Positions 37,790 through 46,889 of a stretch of DNA of 64,000 nucleotides are shown here, piece after piece. The DNA lies in NCBI RefSeq assembly GCF_947492815.1, contig NZ_CANLOB010000010.1, positions 1 to 64,000 on the forward strand, written 5' to 3'. This stretch comes from an uncultured Dokdonia sp. GTDB lineage: Bacteria > Bacteroidota > Bacteroidia > Flavobacteriales > Flavobacteriaceae. The notes below the pieces were generated by a model. It saw only the letters and a program-made list of their open reading frames with translations, did no database searches and had not been told where the DNA came from. The translations under genes were made by a program, and so were the position numbers. Position 1 is the first letter of the stretch. Every line of letters starts with the position of its first letter.

Positions 37790-39669
37790 CAACGTAATAA
37801 AGAGATGTGACCTACTACCACACGATCATCTATGGTGATTTCGTACCAATAATCATCAGGAGGTAATGCTTCTCCATTATAAACCCCGTTCCATTGGAAA
37901 GAACGACCATTACCACTCGTTAGCAATTTTCCAAAGCGATCAAATACTCGGATAAAACTGGACGAAAAGAACGAAGCATCTGGAAGATTAAAAAAGTCGT
38001 TGACACCGTCACTATTAGGCGTAAAAAAAGTAGGAATATTAAAATGATAAAATTCTGTAAGTATAGGAGGACATCCACTGTCATTTCTAGCAAAAATAAC
38101 TTTTAACCCACCTGGCACATTTCTAAACACAGGCGTAGTTCTATAAAAAATACCGTCTAATGAATATTCAAAATTTCCTTCATTTTCTGTTTCAATAACA
38201 ATGCGCTCTCCGTCAGAGAAAACATTGGAAATTACTGGTGATACGAGTCCTTCTACCTGAAATGTTTTGATTGCACTACATCCTAAATTATTCGTTACTG
38301 TAACAGTATATACACCTCCTGTTTCTATTTGTATGCTAGGCGTAGTTTCTCCTGTAGACCACACGTATTCCACATTTGAAATCCCTGCGGAAAGTGTTTT
38401 TATTTCTTGTTCGTTACAAATTTCTAAACCTATGATAGGATTTGCAAAGAATGGTGCTTCTAAAAAACTAAGTGTTACTGGAGTTCTGAGTGTACTACCG
38501 CAATCGGTTCCTGTAACAAATGCTTGTGCGTAAAATGTCCCTGCTGTTTCTGGGGTATAACTAGCTCCTATAGCGAGTACTTCAGTACTTGACTCACTAG
38601 CATACCAACGGATTTCTGTATCAGGAGAAGGCACTACAGTAAGTGCCGGAATTGCCTCATTATCACAAGACATACTATCGCCTTCACTAATGGGAGCATC
38701 AGGACCTTCTACAAATTCAATACGATAGGCATTAGAAAAGAAAGAGCAAAAAACATTTCCTAAGTTATCGGTATCTGTCGCAGTATTTACTCTATAAAAA
38801 GTGGAAGTAGTAATTCCTGGAGTCACATAAGTTATTGAAGTAGCTCCAGAAATATCATTCCAGTTTTCGCCGTCTGTACTCTCTTGCCATTGAATAAAAA
38901 CATTTGGTGCTACAGTTACTGTAAGTGTTATATCTAATGCATTTTGATTATTACATACAATGACATCCTCTTCCCCAGAAATATCCGAACTTATTGTCGT
39001 AATATCTCCACAAGCTCGGAAGACAATATCATCTATTGCAAGATCATTCCCACAGCCACCATTTCCGTTATTAATCATTTTAAGAATCACTTCTGTCTGC
39101 CCTGCTCCTGTTTCAAAAACCAACCCATACTGAGTCCAAATAGGTGTGGATGTTCCATCAATATTACCGGTATCTCCAGAGGCTAATAACATCGTGTCTG
39201 TACTATCCCATATTTGGAATCGTACATTTACAGGAATCCCTGTATTAGGACATACGCCAGCATCAATATCATATAAATTTTGAAGAAAGGCTGAAAATTC
39301 ATAGGACGTGTTTTCACAAAGTCCATCGATGGTCCTATTATAAAACTGATCTGCTGTAAAACTCGCATTAACAATAAATGCTCTTCCATTCACATCATCT
39401 GGTGTATTATCCAAACCTGCATGAAAAGCACCTAATTGTTGTAATTGTGATGATATGGTATAAAACCCATCTTCTGGACCACTTTCTACATAGGTATATG
39501 TCGTAACACTAGGGTCTAATGGAGGTCCATTTGTAGTTCCTGTTCCGAAATCTTCTGTAAAAATAGGGTCGCCTAAATCACCTTCACAAAAACTCAATTG
39601 ACCATACACTGCATCAAAGGAAATGATACAGCATAAGATAATGAGTACTCTTTTTGTGATTCTAGCCAT
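37789..39669 (-). CDS. Secreted protein with type IX secretion type B sorting domain
   Basis: After a signal peptide (about residue 23, DAVYGQ) come a jelly-roll domain (about 30-220) and Ig-like segments of the kind found in gliding-associated adhesins (VWSTGETTPSIQIETGGVYTV). The C-terminus has the type B CTD: FFTPNSDGVNDFFNLP, RVFDRFGKLL, FQWNGVYNG and YWYEITIDDRVVVGHI. The protein should pass the outer membrane by the type IX system and stay at the surface. Ligand unknown; adhesion is plausible. The stop codon abuts the long-form repeat. Confidence 0.88.
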   Translation of the reverse strand: MARITKRVLIILCCIISFDAVYGQLSFCEGDLGDPIFTEDFGTGTTNGPPLDPSVTTYTYVESGPEDGFYTISSQLQQLGAFHAGLDNTPDDVNGRAFIVNASFTADQFYNRTIDGLCENTSYEFSAFLQNLYDIDAGVCPNTGIPVNVRFQIWDSTDTMLLASGDTGNIDGTSTPIWTQYGLVFETGAGQTEVILKMINNGNGGCGNDLAIDDIVFRACGDITTISSDISGEEDVIVCNNQNALDITLTVTVAPNVFIQWQESTDGENWNDISGATSITYVTPGITTSTFYRVNTATDTDNLGNVFCSFFSNAYRIEFVEGPDAPISEGDSMSCDNEAIPALTVVPSPDTEIRWYASESSTEVLAIGASYTPETAGTFYAQAFVTGTDCGSTLRTPVTLSFLEAPFFANPIIGLEICNEQEIKTLSAGISNVEYVWSTGETTPSIQIETGGVYTVTVTNNLGCSAIKTFQVEGLVSPVISNVFSDGERIVIETENEGNFEYSLDGIFYRTTPVFRNVPGGLKVIFARNDSGCPPILTEFYHFNIPTFFTPNSDGVNDFFNLPDASFFSSSFIRVFDRFGKLLTSGNGRSFQWNGVYNGEALPPDDYWYEITIDDRVVVGHISLLR

Positions 39670-39771
39670 TTTATTTCAAAGATACATTAATACCACTTTA
39701 TATATGTAACGTATCAGATCGAGCAGCTAGTGAAAAAAAATACCAAAATAACTTATGCTATAAACCAAAAA

Positions 39772-39805
39772 ATTCTGCGAGAACTATACAGTCACATCGC
39801 AGAAT
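39772..39805 (-). terminator. Terminator of the coiled-coil membrane protein gene
   Basis: A 9-bp stem (ATTCTGCGA with TCGCAGAAT) lies 27 bases after the stop codon of the gene at 39832 and is followed on the minus strand by a five-T tail. Confidence 0.7.
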
Positions 39806-39831
39806 CTTTCCTACTTAAAGTGTTTCTTTCT

Positions 39832-40713
39832 TTACTTGAGTGTAAAGCTGGTCTGAGCTATAAGCGCCGCTTGATCATACACATTTACTTTATATACACC
39901 TGCCTCAAAGCTATCGCCTATCGGAGCTATATTTTCACAAATGTCTAATGCGGTATTTTCATAGTAAAATTTAGAAATCTTACTATAGGTTATGGTTTCT
40001 TCTTCAAATGTAACGCGTTTATTAGCTCCTAAAATATTATTTGAAGGATCTACTACTTGTACATACAATACTCTATCACCAGCTTCAGCTAGTCTATTTT
40101 GTGGTACTGTAAAACAAGCTCTTACTTTATCAACTCTACGTGCACGTGCATTTTCTACTAGCTTTCCAGAAGAACGCTCAATAACACCTACTGCTTTTAA
40201 TTTGTTAGCTGCAATTGCAGAGCCTAATTCTACACGTTCTGCTAGCTTATCATTTTCAAGAGATAATGAATCTCCTACCCCACGCTGTACTTCTAGTTCA
40301 TAGCTTGTACTATCTACACGCATTGCTAACAATCTATTACTTCCTCGTAGAGAATCATTTTGAGCAAATAGGAAATCACGCTCTTTACGAAGCTTGAATA
40401 CCTCTGCTCTATATTTTCCTAGACTTGCAATGGTTACTTCTTTCTCATTAATATTATCTATGAGTGTTTGAATTCTATCACGTGCATCATTCAATTCTGT
40501 ATCCTTTAAATTATTTTCTTCGATAACGACATCGTACTTATCATTCATCTCTCTAAGATTAGCAATCACTAAGTTTTTTTCTTTAGTAAGTTCTGCTTTT
40601 GTCTCTTTCTCTTGGTTGTATAACTTAAAAGCAAATGCACCTGCAACTACTAATAATACAGCGAGAATTCCCGTAATGATTTTAATTCCGTTATTATTCT
40701 TCTCGTTTTCCAT
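39832..40713 (-). CDS. Coiled-coil protein with one membrane segment
   Basis: One membrane helix (residues 11-29, TGILAVLLVVAGAFAFKL) is followed by about 130 residues of coiled coil (Glu/Lys/Leu heptads to about residue 165) and a C-terminal beta-rich domain of about 110 residues (RARRVDKVRACFTVPQNRL, VLYVQVVDPSNNILG and VYKVNVYDQAALIAQTSF). The topology suggests a periplasmic coiled coil carrying a sandwich domain. The family seems conserved in flavobacteria but I know no function. Confidence 0.75.
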   Translation of the reverse strand: MENEKNNNGIKIITGILAVLLVVAGAFAFKLYNQEKETKAELTKEKNLVIANLREMNDKYDVVIEENNLKDTELNDARDRIQTLIDNINEKEVTIASLGKYRAEVFKLRKERDFLFAQNDSLRGSNRLLAMRVDSTSYELEVQRGVGDSLSLENDKLAERVELGSAIAANKLKAVGVIERSSGKLVENARARRVDKVRACFTVPQNRLAEAGDRVLYVQVVDPSNNILGANKRVTFEEETITYSKISKFYYENTALDICENIAPIGDSFEAGVYKVNVYDQAALIAQTSFTLK

Positions 40714-40843
40714 GGTTTTAAAATTTATAGTTAATGGTTATACGTATAACGACCGTATTTGGATTATGGTGTTTATTATTTTGCGAATGTAGCCACATTT
40801 AAAATACAATTAACATTCTTTCATAAAGTTTCCCTAAAAAGGA

Positions 40844-42868
40844 TTATTTAGTAAACTTTTTAAACCACGCCAACGTATGATTCACTTTTGTAATAAGGTT
40901 ACTAGGCCTCGCAGCAATACCATGGGATGCTTCTGGAATTTCTACCAACACCGTTTGTTTCTTTCTAATTTTTAAAGCATGATATAATTGTTTGGCTTCA
41001 CTAGGAGGTGTGCGTAAGTCATTCATTCCTACCATGACCATGGTAGGAGTTTCTATATTACCTACTAATGATAAAGGTGAAAATTTCCAATAGCCTTCAA
41101 AATTTTCCCAAGGTTGTCCTGGATAACGAGAGTTTGCATATCCATAATAATTATCTGCTACTAATGTTTTTGAAATCCAGTTCATTACTGGTTTTGCAAC
41201 TACCGCAGCTTCAAATCGATTGTTTTTTCCAATCATCCAAGCTGTCATAATACCTCCGGCGCTACCCCCTGTTACATATAATTGATCTTCTGAGGTGATT
41301 CCTTTGGCTAGGCATGCATCTACACCATCCATCACATCATTATAATCTTGCCCCGGATAGTTATTATAGAGTAGGTTTCCAAATTCTTCTCCATAACTAG
41401 TACTGCCTCTTGGATTCGGATAAAACACAACATATCCTGCGGCTGCATATAATTGTATTTCTGCCGAAAAACGATCTCCATAATTTAAGATAGGTCCTCC
41501 GTGATTTTCAACTAATAATGGATATTCTTTTCCTTTTTCATAAAATGGAGGGTATACAATCCAACCTTGTATATCACGTCCATCATACGATGATTTGTAC
41601 CAGATTTCTTCTACGGTTCCTAGTGTACGATATCCCAAAAGGTCTTCATTCAATTGTGTGCGAATCTTTGGTTGTTTTTCTTTAGGAGACAAAACACCTA
41701 CATCTGCAGGACGATCTGGTTGCGAATACGTAAAGGCAATCGTTCCGTTATCTGATACGCTATAACTCCCACTCGCATAAGGACGACCTAATGTAGTCCC
41801 TCCAAGATTGTCGGTTACCTTAGTTATTTTTCCCGAAAGGGAAACCTTAGCTATTTTAGAATTTCCTTTATCATCATATGTACAATACAGTGTTTTACCA
41901 TCAGATGCCCACTGAACGTTTGATATACTACGATCTAAATTGGTTTTTATTTCTTTCTTGTTAGTCCCATCTATATTCATCATATATAAACGAGTCACTT
42001 GATAGGTTTGAACTTTATCATCAAACCCTAGATAAGCAATCTTTTTTCCATCGGGTGATACTATTGAGTTTCTATCAGGTCCATTACGATCTGTTAATGC
42101 TGTTATTGCTCCTGTTTGGGTATGCACGCTATATATTTCGCTATTGCGAAAATCATATTCCCAATCTTTATTTCGATTTCCTGAAAAATAGATGTGTTGT
42201 GCATCTTGAGACCAACTTAGTAAACCACCATGATTAAAGTTACCAGAAGTAATTTTACGAGCCGCCCCTCCTTCTGATGGAAGGACATAAATATGGCGAT
42301 AGCCAGGTTTTAAATATCCTTGACCATCAGCTTCATGCTTGAAACGATCTGTAATTCTTGGAGCGGCAGCCCATTGAGCACCTTTTGGTTTTTTAGGCAT
42401 TTTTGCGATCACTGGAGAGGCCACATATTCCATCGCACTAAAAGAAAGCCAGTTCCCGTCTGGGGACCAACTCAATCCTGAAGGGCTATTCTCTAATTGA
42501 CTTAATTTAGCTGTTGTGCCTGACTCCATCCAATATATAAAGAGTTCGCTACCTTCTGAAGTACTTGCCACATACGCTATCTTTGTACCATCTGGAGACC
42601 AGCGTGCTTGAAACTCATTCCCTTCAAAAGAGGTTAGTTTATGATGGTTTGTACCATCTGTATGAATCATCCATAAATTACCTTTGCTGCGATCTTTCAT
42701 GATGTCAAAACCTGTACGTCTATAAATAATAATAGTACCATCTGGTGATATTTGAGGATCTCCAGCATATTCCAATTCAAAAACATCTAAGGCTTCAAAA
42801 GCTTTGTGTTGTTGTGCAAAAATTGCCGTACTTATTAATAGTATAATACAGAGACTTACGTACTTCAT
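40844..42868 (-). CDS. S9-family prolyl oligopeptidase-type peptidase
   Basis: A signal peptide (MKYVSLCIILLISTAIFAQ) is followed by a TolB/WD40-like beta-propeller (repeated SPDGTKIAYV and SWSPDGNWLSF motifs) and an alpha/beta-hydrolase domain. The catalytic triad is visible: Ser in VTGGSAGGIM, Asp in GMNDLRTPPSE, and His in EASHGIAARP. The 674-residue length fits acylaminoacyl or dipeptidyl peptidases. The exported enzyme presumably processes peptides taken up from the surroundings. Confidence 0.92.
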   Translation of the reverse strand: MKYVSLCIILLISTAIFAQQHKAFEALDVFELEYAGDPQISPDGTIIIYRRTGFDIMKDRSKGNLWMIHTDGTNHHKLTSFEGNEFQARWSPDGTKIAYVASTSEGSELFIYWMESGTTAKLSQLENSPSGLSWSPDGNWLSFSAMEYVASPVIAKMPKKPKGAQWAAAPRITDRFKHEADGQGYLKPGYRHIYVLPSEGGAARKITSGNFNHGGLLSWSQDAQHIYFSGNRNKDWEYDFRNSEIYSVHTQTGAITALTDRNGPDRNSIVSPDGKKIAYLGFDDKVQTYQVTRLYMMNIDGTNKKEIKTNLDRSISNVQWASDGKTLYCTYDDKGNSKIAKVSLSGKITKVTDNLGGTTLGRPYASGSYSVSDNGTIAFTYSQPDRPADVGVLSPKEKQPKIRTQLNEDLLGYRTLGTVEEIWYKSSYDGRDIQGWIVYPPFYEKGKEYPLLVENHGGPILNYGDRFSAEIQLYAAAGYVVFYPNPRGSTSYGEEFGNLLYNNYPGQDYNDVMDGVDACLAKGITSEDQLYVTGGSAGGIMTAWMIGKNNRFEAAVVAKPVMNWISKTLVADNYYGYANSRYPGQPWENFEGYWKFSPLSLVGNIETPTMVMVGMNDLRTPPSEAKQLYHALKIRKKQTVLVEIPEASHGIAARPSNLITKVNHTLAWFKKFTK

Positions 42869-43236
42869 AATTTTAGGATCTAATGATTACATCTTATAAT
42901 AGGTCTAAAATAGTAAATCTTATAAGGTAATAACGACATTACAGTAATGAACTCTTACAAATTATAAGGTCATTAACAGAAATAGATACATTTTTAATAA
43001 AAACAATCATTTTTAACAAGTAACAGGAATCGTTTTCTGTAATGTTTTATCTACAGGCATAGCTTCGAATTTAAAAATTTAGTCCTAAAAAAGTCAAACA
43101 TCGAGACTTTCTTATCACTCGTCGAATTTATTAAAATCATATACGTAAAATCTATGTGTACCGTTATAAATAGTATACTTTTATAACAAGCTATGCGCCC
43201 ACATAGTTTTATAAAAAAGTAAAAACTCAACTTAAT
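42869..43236. other. Divergent intergenic region
   Basis: About 370 AT-rich bases between divergent genes; the promoters of both must lie here. I see no additional open frame, repeat or convincing hairpin. TTATAAGG occurs twice (42918 and 42960 area), too short to interpret. Confidence 0.4.
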
Positions 43237-43788
43237 ATGCATGATGATGATGATGATAACCATAACTATGATATAGATTCCTGGAGACAATTACCTGTCT
43301 TTATTCAGGCTGAGGTTATCTTAAAATTAGTAGAACATATTGTAGATTGCATTCCTAAAGAAGACAGTAATGCATCTTCTGCGTATGAATGTTCGCTATT
43401 TGATTACCATACGAGTAGTATGATGGAAAATGCACTTATAATTCCTGCCAAGATTGCCGGAATTCACGGAGTAGAGCTTTATGATATAAAAATGGAAAAT
43501 GCAGTAATGATTCGTAAAGCTGCACAAGAAATAATCACAAACTTACGAGGACTCCAAATCGCTGGTTTTAAAGAAGTAGAGTACTTAGAATTACTACGTA
43601 GAGAGATTGAAGTACTACGTCCTTTATTTGCAGAGTGGGTAAAAACCTTTAATCCATATAATTACATTATAGATCGTTGGGGATTATTTAATCCTCCTGG
43701 AGTAGATTATAATGATGTAACGCCTGGTAATGATCTTCCATATGACAACAATTGTTCTTATGAAGATTTTGATAGTGATGAGGATTAG
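43237..43788 (+). CDS. Hypothetical helical protein, paralog of the gene at 44403
   Basis: A soluble 183-residue protein, very acidic at both ends (HDDDDDNHNYD at the start; YEDFDSDED at the end). The centre is a run of helices including MMENALIIPAKIAG and ELLRREIEVLRPLFAEWVKTF. The same plan (SAVTLPSKIA; VLKFKKMYRQW) occurs in the protein at 44403, so I take the two as distant paralogs, likely four-helix bundles. They flank an Lrp-type regulator. No function known. Confidence 0.65.
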   Translation: MHDDDDDNHNYDIDSWRQLPVFIQAEVILKLVEHIVDCIPKEDSNASSAYECSLFDYHTSSMMENALIIPAKIAGIHGVELYDIKMENAVMIRKAAQEIITNLRGLQIAGFKEVEYLELLRREIEVLRPLFAEWVKTFNPYNYIIDRWGLFNPPGVDYNDVTPGNDLPYDNNCSYEDFDSDED

Positions 43789-43812
43789 TCTTTACTAATT
43801 GTATTTTTCAGG

Positions 43813-43836
43813 TATACGCTTTCGCGAAAGCGTATA
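43813..43836. repeat. Dispersed palindrome between convergent genes
   Basis: A perfect 24-bp palindrome (TATACGCTTTCG with CGAAAGCGTATA), 25 bases after one stop codon and 9 before the other. As RNA it forms a hairpin on both strands, so it is well placed as a shared terminator. Confidence 0.85.
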
Positions 43837-43844
43837 AAACCCAC

Positions 43845-44288
43845 TTATTTATTTAATTTTAAAATAGGATTAAATCGTACTACCTGTGATAATACAATTT
43901 GTGTTTTAGATTCTCCATAACTTATAATTTGATCTATAAACTGCTCTAAGTGTTGTTGATTATTTAAGACTACCTCCATCACAATATTTTCATTCCCTGT
44001 AATACGATAACAATTAACCACTTCTTCTAAGGTTTTTACTTTTTCAAGAAAGGGTTTTAGTTTTCCCATAAAAGCACGCAGGGTAATAATTGCTTTAAAT
44101 TGGTAACCCATTTCAAAAGGAGAAATAATCGCTTTAAAACCAGTAATCACTCCCGTATCTTCCATTTTTTTGATACGCTCTGAAACTGCTGGAGATGTAA
44201 TTCCAACTTGTCTTCCTATTTCTGCATTGGATTGTCTCGCATTTTCTTGTAAACACTTTAAAATCTTAAGATTTAGCTCATCTACCAT
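43845..44288 (-). CDS. Lrp/AsnC-family transcriptional regulator
   Basis: N-terminal helix-turn-helix (LKILKCLQENARQSNAEIGRQ, SPAVSERIKKMEDTGVITG) and C-terminal RAM ligand-binding domain (VVNCYRITGNENIVMEVV). Length 147 is standard. It should bind DNA as dimers or octamers in response to an amino acid. On the minus strand TATTTTTG (44315-44308) may be its -7 box, about 20 bases before the start codon. Confidence 0.93.
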   Translation of the reverse strand: MVDELNLKILKCLQENARQSNAEIGRQVGITSPAVSERIKKMEDTGVITGFKAIISPFEMGYQFKAIITLRAFMGKLKPFLEKVKTLEEVVNCYRITGNENIVMEVVLNNQQHLEQFIDQIISYGESKTQIVLSQVVRFNPILKLNK

Positions 44289-44358
44289 ACATTTTAAACT
44301 TTATTTCCAAAAATACATTATTTTTAAAGAGAAACTTGATTTTTGCTTTAAAATCAAA

Positions 44359-44390
44359 AGTTAGGATATCCTTTTATGATTGTAACTTTG
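44359..44390 (+). promoter_or_regulatory. Possible promoter of the helical-bundle gene at 44403
   Basis: TAACTTTG at 44383-44390 fits the Bacteroidota TAnnTTTG box; a matching upstream TTG is not clear (AGTTAGG at about 44359). The transcript would start only a few bases before ATG 44403. Confidence 0.3.
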
Positions 44391-44402
44391 TCATTATAAG
44401 AA

Positions 44403-44828
44403 ATGGCAAAAGCATCTAATTACATATCAAAACCTGAGATCTCTACAAAAGATACCTCACTATATAACAAGGCATTAGACATTTATACCTTATCTAGATC
44501 TATTACATCACACCTTACTGATAATAAGACGGTAAAGACATTGTATACTTCTGATAATGAGTCTGAGAATACCTTGGAAGAAATTGTGGTAAGTGCGGTT
44601 ACTTTACCTTCAAAAATTGCGATCGCCCAAACAACAAAAAATATACGTCTTCGATTAGATTCTACAAATAGCATTATACATCATATTGATAAGATACGTG
44701 CTAACTGCCAAAAGCTTCGAAAAATTTCAAAGCGCAACAGAGATCATATGCGCGTACTATCTTCTGAAGTTTTAAAGTTTAAGAAGATGTATAGACAATG
44801 GAATATTGCTATTACTCAGCAAAATTAA
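44403..44828 (+). CDS. Hypothetical helical-bundle protein
   Basis: The 141 residues are almost all helical and basic towards the end (CQKLRKISKRNRDHMRVL). The VSAVTLPSKIA segment parallels NALIIPAKIA in the protein at 43237. The general shape is like small four-helix proteins such as the 23S rRNA intervening-sequence/Avd group, but no reverse transcriptase or rRNA gene is nearby, so I do not claim that. It is divergent from the Lrp gene, a common arrangement for an Lrp target. Confidence 0.65.
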   Translation: MAKASNYISKPEISTKDTSLYNKALDIYTLSRSITSHLTDNKTVKTLYTSDNESENTLEEIVVSAVTLPSKIAIAQTTKNIRLRLDSTNSIIHHIDKIRANCQKLRKISKRNRDHMRVLSSEVLKFKKMYRQWNIAITQQN

Positions 44829-45036
44829 GAATCCATTCTGCATTCTCAATCGTATATATATTACTACACAATAAGAATGTTGTATTGCATTATTTACGTG
44901 AAATATCTTTTTAGTAGGTATAAAAACACCTTATAAATAGGGAGGTCTTTTATCTCTTATATCATATTTAGAAATTTTATTATAAAAAATTAAGTTTTAC
45001 TGTAAGTTATAGAAAGAAAAATAGACAATTGTTGTT

Positions 45037-45879
45037 ATGAAGAAACAATTTTCAGAATTTACTACAAGCGCCGTCTTTTATTACGGTGATGAAGAAATCC
45101 TATTTCCTTACTCAGAATCTAAGCCTTTAACATTATTTACATTTATTTGGGCACAAAAAGACCCTGTTTCTTTAAAGCTTGATCAGGTTGACTTTACACT
45201 TGAACCCGGACAAATTATTGCGCTTACTCCATTACACCATTTACAGTATATCGAAGGAAATGCTGTAGTATATCAATTTAATAGAGAGTTTTACTGTATT
45301 AAAGATCATGATAAAGAAGTAGGATGTGTTGGAATTCTATTTTATGGAAATTCAGAATTACCTGTAGTAACTCTAGAAGAAGATCAAAAACATAAGCTTC
45401 AAATGTTACATGAGGTATTTCTAGAGGAATTAGAAACAAAAGATAGTATACAAGCAGAAATGCTACGTTTATTAATGGCTCGTTTTATCATTAAAATTAC
45501 ACGTCTTATAAAATCACAAGGGCATTATGGACAAGTACACGATGAGAAGCTAGAAATTATACGCATGTTTACATTTTTAGTTGAATGGCATTTTAGAAAA
45601 GAACATTCTGTTTCTTTTTATGCTGATCAATTAAATAAGTCACCTAAAACAATTTCAAATTATTTTTCAAAATTTGATAAGACTCCTCTACAGATCATTC
45701 ATGATAGAATTGTGCTTGAAGCAAAAAGATTACTCACGTATACTGATAAATCTGCAAAAGAAATCGCTTTTGAGGTTGGTTTTAATGATGCATCACATTT
45801 AAGTAGACTCTTTAAAAAACAAACAGGTGAATCTCCATCTGCGTTTAAAAATAAATCAAAACAACTTACTGCTGTTTAG
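45037..45879 (+). CDS. AraC-family transcriptional regulator
   Basis: The C-terminal third has the two helix-turn-helix units (SVSFYADQLNKSPKTISNYF; KSAKEIAFEVGFNDASHLSR) and ends in KKQTGESPSAF. The N-terminal 150 residues form a cupin-like sensing domain. Length 280 is usual. It lies upstream of a pirin gene, with a 16-bp perfect inverted repeat in between, and may regulate it. Confidence 0.93.
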   Translation: MKKQFSEFTTSAVFYYGDEEILFPYSESKPLTLFTFIWAQKDPVSLKLDQVDFTLEPGQIIALTPLHHLQYIEGNAVVYQFNREFYCIKDHDKEVGCVGILFYGNSELPVVTLEEDQKHKLQMLHEVFLEELETKDSIQAEMLRLLMARFIIKITRLIKSQGHYGQVHDEKLEIIRMFTFLVEWHFRKEHSVSFYADQLNKSPKTISNYFSKFDKTPLQIIHDRIVLEAKRLLTYTDKSAKEIAFEVGFNDASHLSRLFKKQTGESPSAFKNKSKQLTAV

Positions 45880-45903
45880 TTAATAAGTTACACTGTTTGG
45901 TAT

Positions 45904-45940
45904 CGTATTTCTTTGTATTTTTCTAATACAAAGAAATACG
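45904..45940. promoter_or_regulatory. 16-bp perfect inverted repeat just before the pirin gene
   Basis: CGTATTTCTTTGTATT, five-base loop TTTCT, and AATACAAAGAAATACG. It ends seven bases before ATG 45948. There is no T-tail on the plus strand, so it is a poor terminator for the AraC gene. More likely it is an operator, or an RNA hairpin that would limit access to the start codon. Confidence 0.6.
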
Positions 45941-45947
45941 TGTACAT

Positions 45948-46841
45948 ATGTCAAATACTAGGTTGATTATAGAGGAACGAAGTCGAGACATCGGTGACTT
46001 CCTAGTAGGACGTCTAATACCTTTTCGTAAAAAGAGAATGGTAGGACCTTTCATTTTTATAGATCACATGGGGCCCACGACATTAGGACCAGACCATTAT
46101 ATGGATGTAGATCAGCATCCACATATAGGTATTGCTACCTTAACCTATCTTCTTGAAGGTAAAATAACACACGAAGACAGCATAGGAACTCATCAAGTAA
46201 TACAACCAGGTTCTGTAAACTGGATGGTTGCCGGTAAAGGATGTACACATACTGAACGTACTCCACAAAAAGCTAGAAAAAACAAAGAAGTTTTTACAAT
46301 GCATGGGTATCAAATATGGGTTGCGCTTCCTAAAGATCTTGAAGACATCTCTCCTGAATTTCATCATATAGAAGCCGCTTCTCTTCCTCGCTGGTCTGAA
46401 CAGGGAGCAACCTATACTCTTGTCGCTGGAAAAGCATTTCATAAAACATCACCTGTTCCTGTACATTCTGACTTGTTTATGATTGATATTACAACAACAA
46501 CGACACATACATTTGCAGCAAAAAACAATGTAAAAGGTGAAATAGGCATCTGTATTGTAAGTGGTAGTATTACGGCTTGTGATCAAACAATAACAGCAGG
46601 CAATATGCTTGTGAGTAAAACCGAAGACGTTTGCACTATAGGTATTGCTGCTCATAGCCACATTCTCATCTTTGGCGGTCAACCTTTCCCTGAAGAACGT
46701 TATATTTTTTGGAACTTTGTAAGTCATTCTAAAGACAAAATTGAAAAAGCAAAAGAAAACTGGAGAGCAGGTTTATTTCCTAAAGTAACGAATGATATAT
46801 CCTATGTACCATTACCAAAACCTCCAAGTTTTGGTAAATAA
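45948..46841 (+). CDS. Pirin-family protein
   Basis: A double-cupin protein. The N-terminal cupin has the metal-ligand motif HPHIGIATLTYLLEGKITHEDS and GSVNWMVAGKGCTHTERTP, typical of pirins; the C-terminal half has FGGQPFPEERYIFWNFV. Length 297 is normal. Bacterial pirins include quercetin dioxygenases and redox- or stress-responsive regulators of metabolic enzymes; which applies here is unknown. A perfect hairpin precedes the start, suggesting tight control. Confidence 0.92.
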   Translation: MSNTRLIIEERSRDIGDFLVGRLIPFRKKRMVGPFIFIDHMGPTTLGPDHYMDVDQHPHIGIATLTYLLEGKITHEDSIGTHQVIQPGSVNWMVAGKGCTHTERTPQKARKNKEVFTMHGYQIWVALPKDLEDISPEFHHIEAASLPRWSEQGATYTLVAGKAFHKTSPVPVHSDLFMIDITTTTTHTFAAKNNVKGEIGICIVSGSITACDQTITAGNMLVSKTEDVCTIGIAAHSHILIFGGQPFPEERYIFWNFVSHSKDKIEKAKENWRAGLFPKVTNDISYVPLPKPPSFGK

Positions 46842-46889
46842 TGTATATTGCAACAGCACTTTTATATAAAACATCAAACAGTAACGCTT

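Noticed and set aside
39730..39948. 72-codon plus-strand frame
   Set aside because: Its second half is antisense to the coiled-coil gene and its first half contains that gene's terminator.
43051..43290. 79-codon minus-strand hydrophobic frame
   Set aside because: The hydrophobic start is only the antisense of the Asp/His-rich start of the helical-bundle gene at 43237.
44403..44828. Avd-like accessory protein of a diversity-generating retroelement
   Set aside because: Only the helical-bundle shape is similar; there is no reverse transcriptase or template/variable repeat pair in the window.
45904..45940. Terminator of the AraC gene
   Set aside because: The stem is perfect but no T-run follows on the plus strand, and it lies seven bases before the next start codon.
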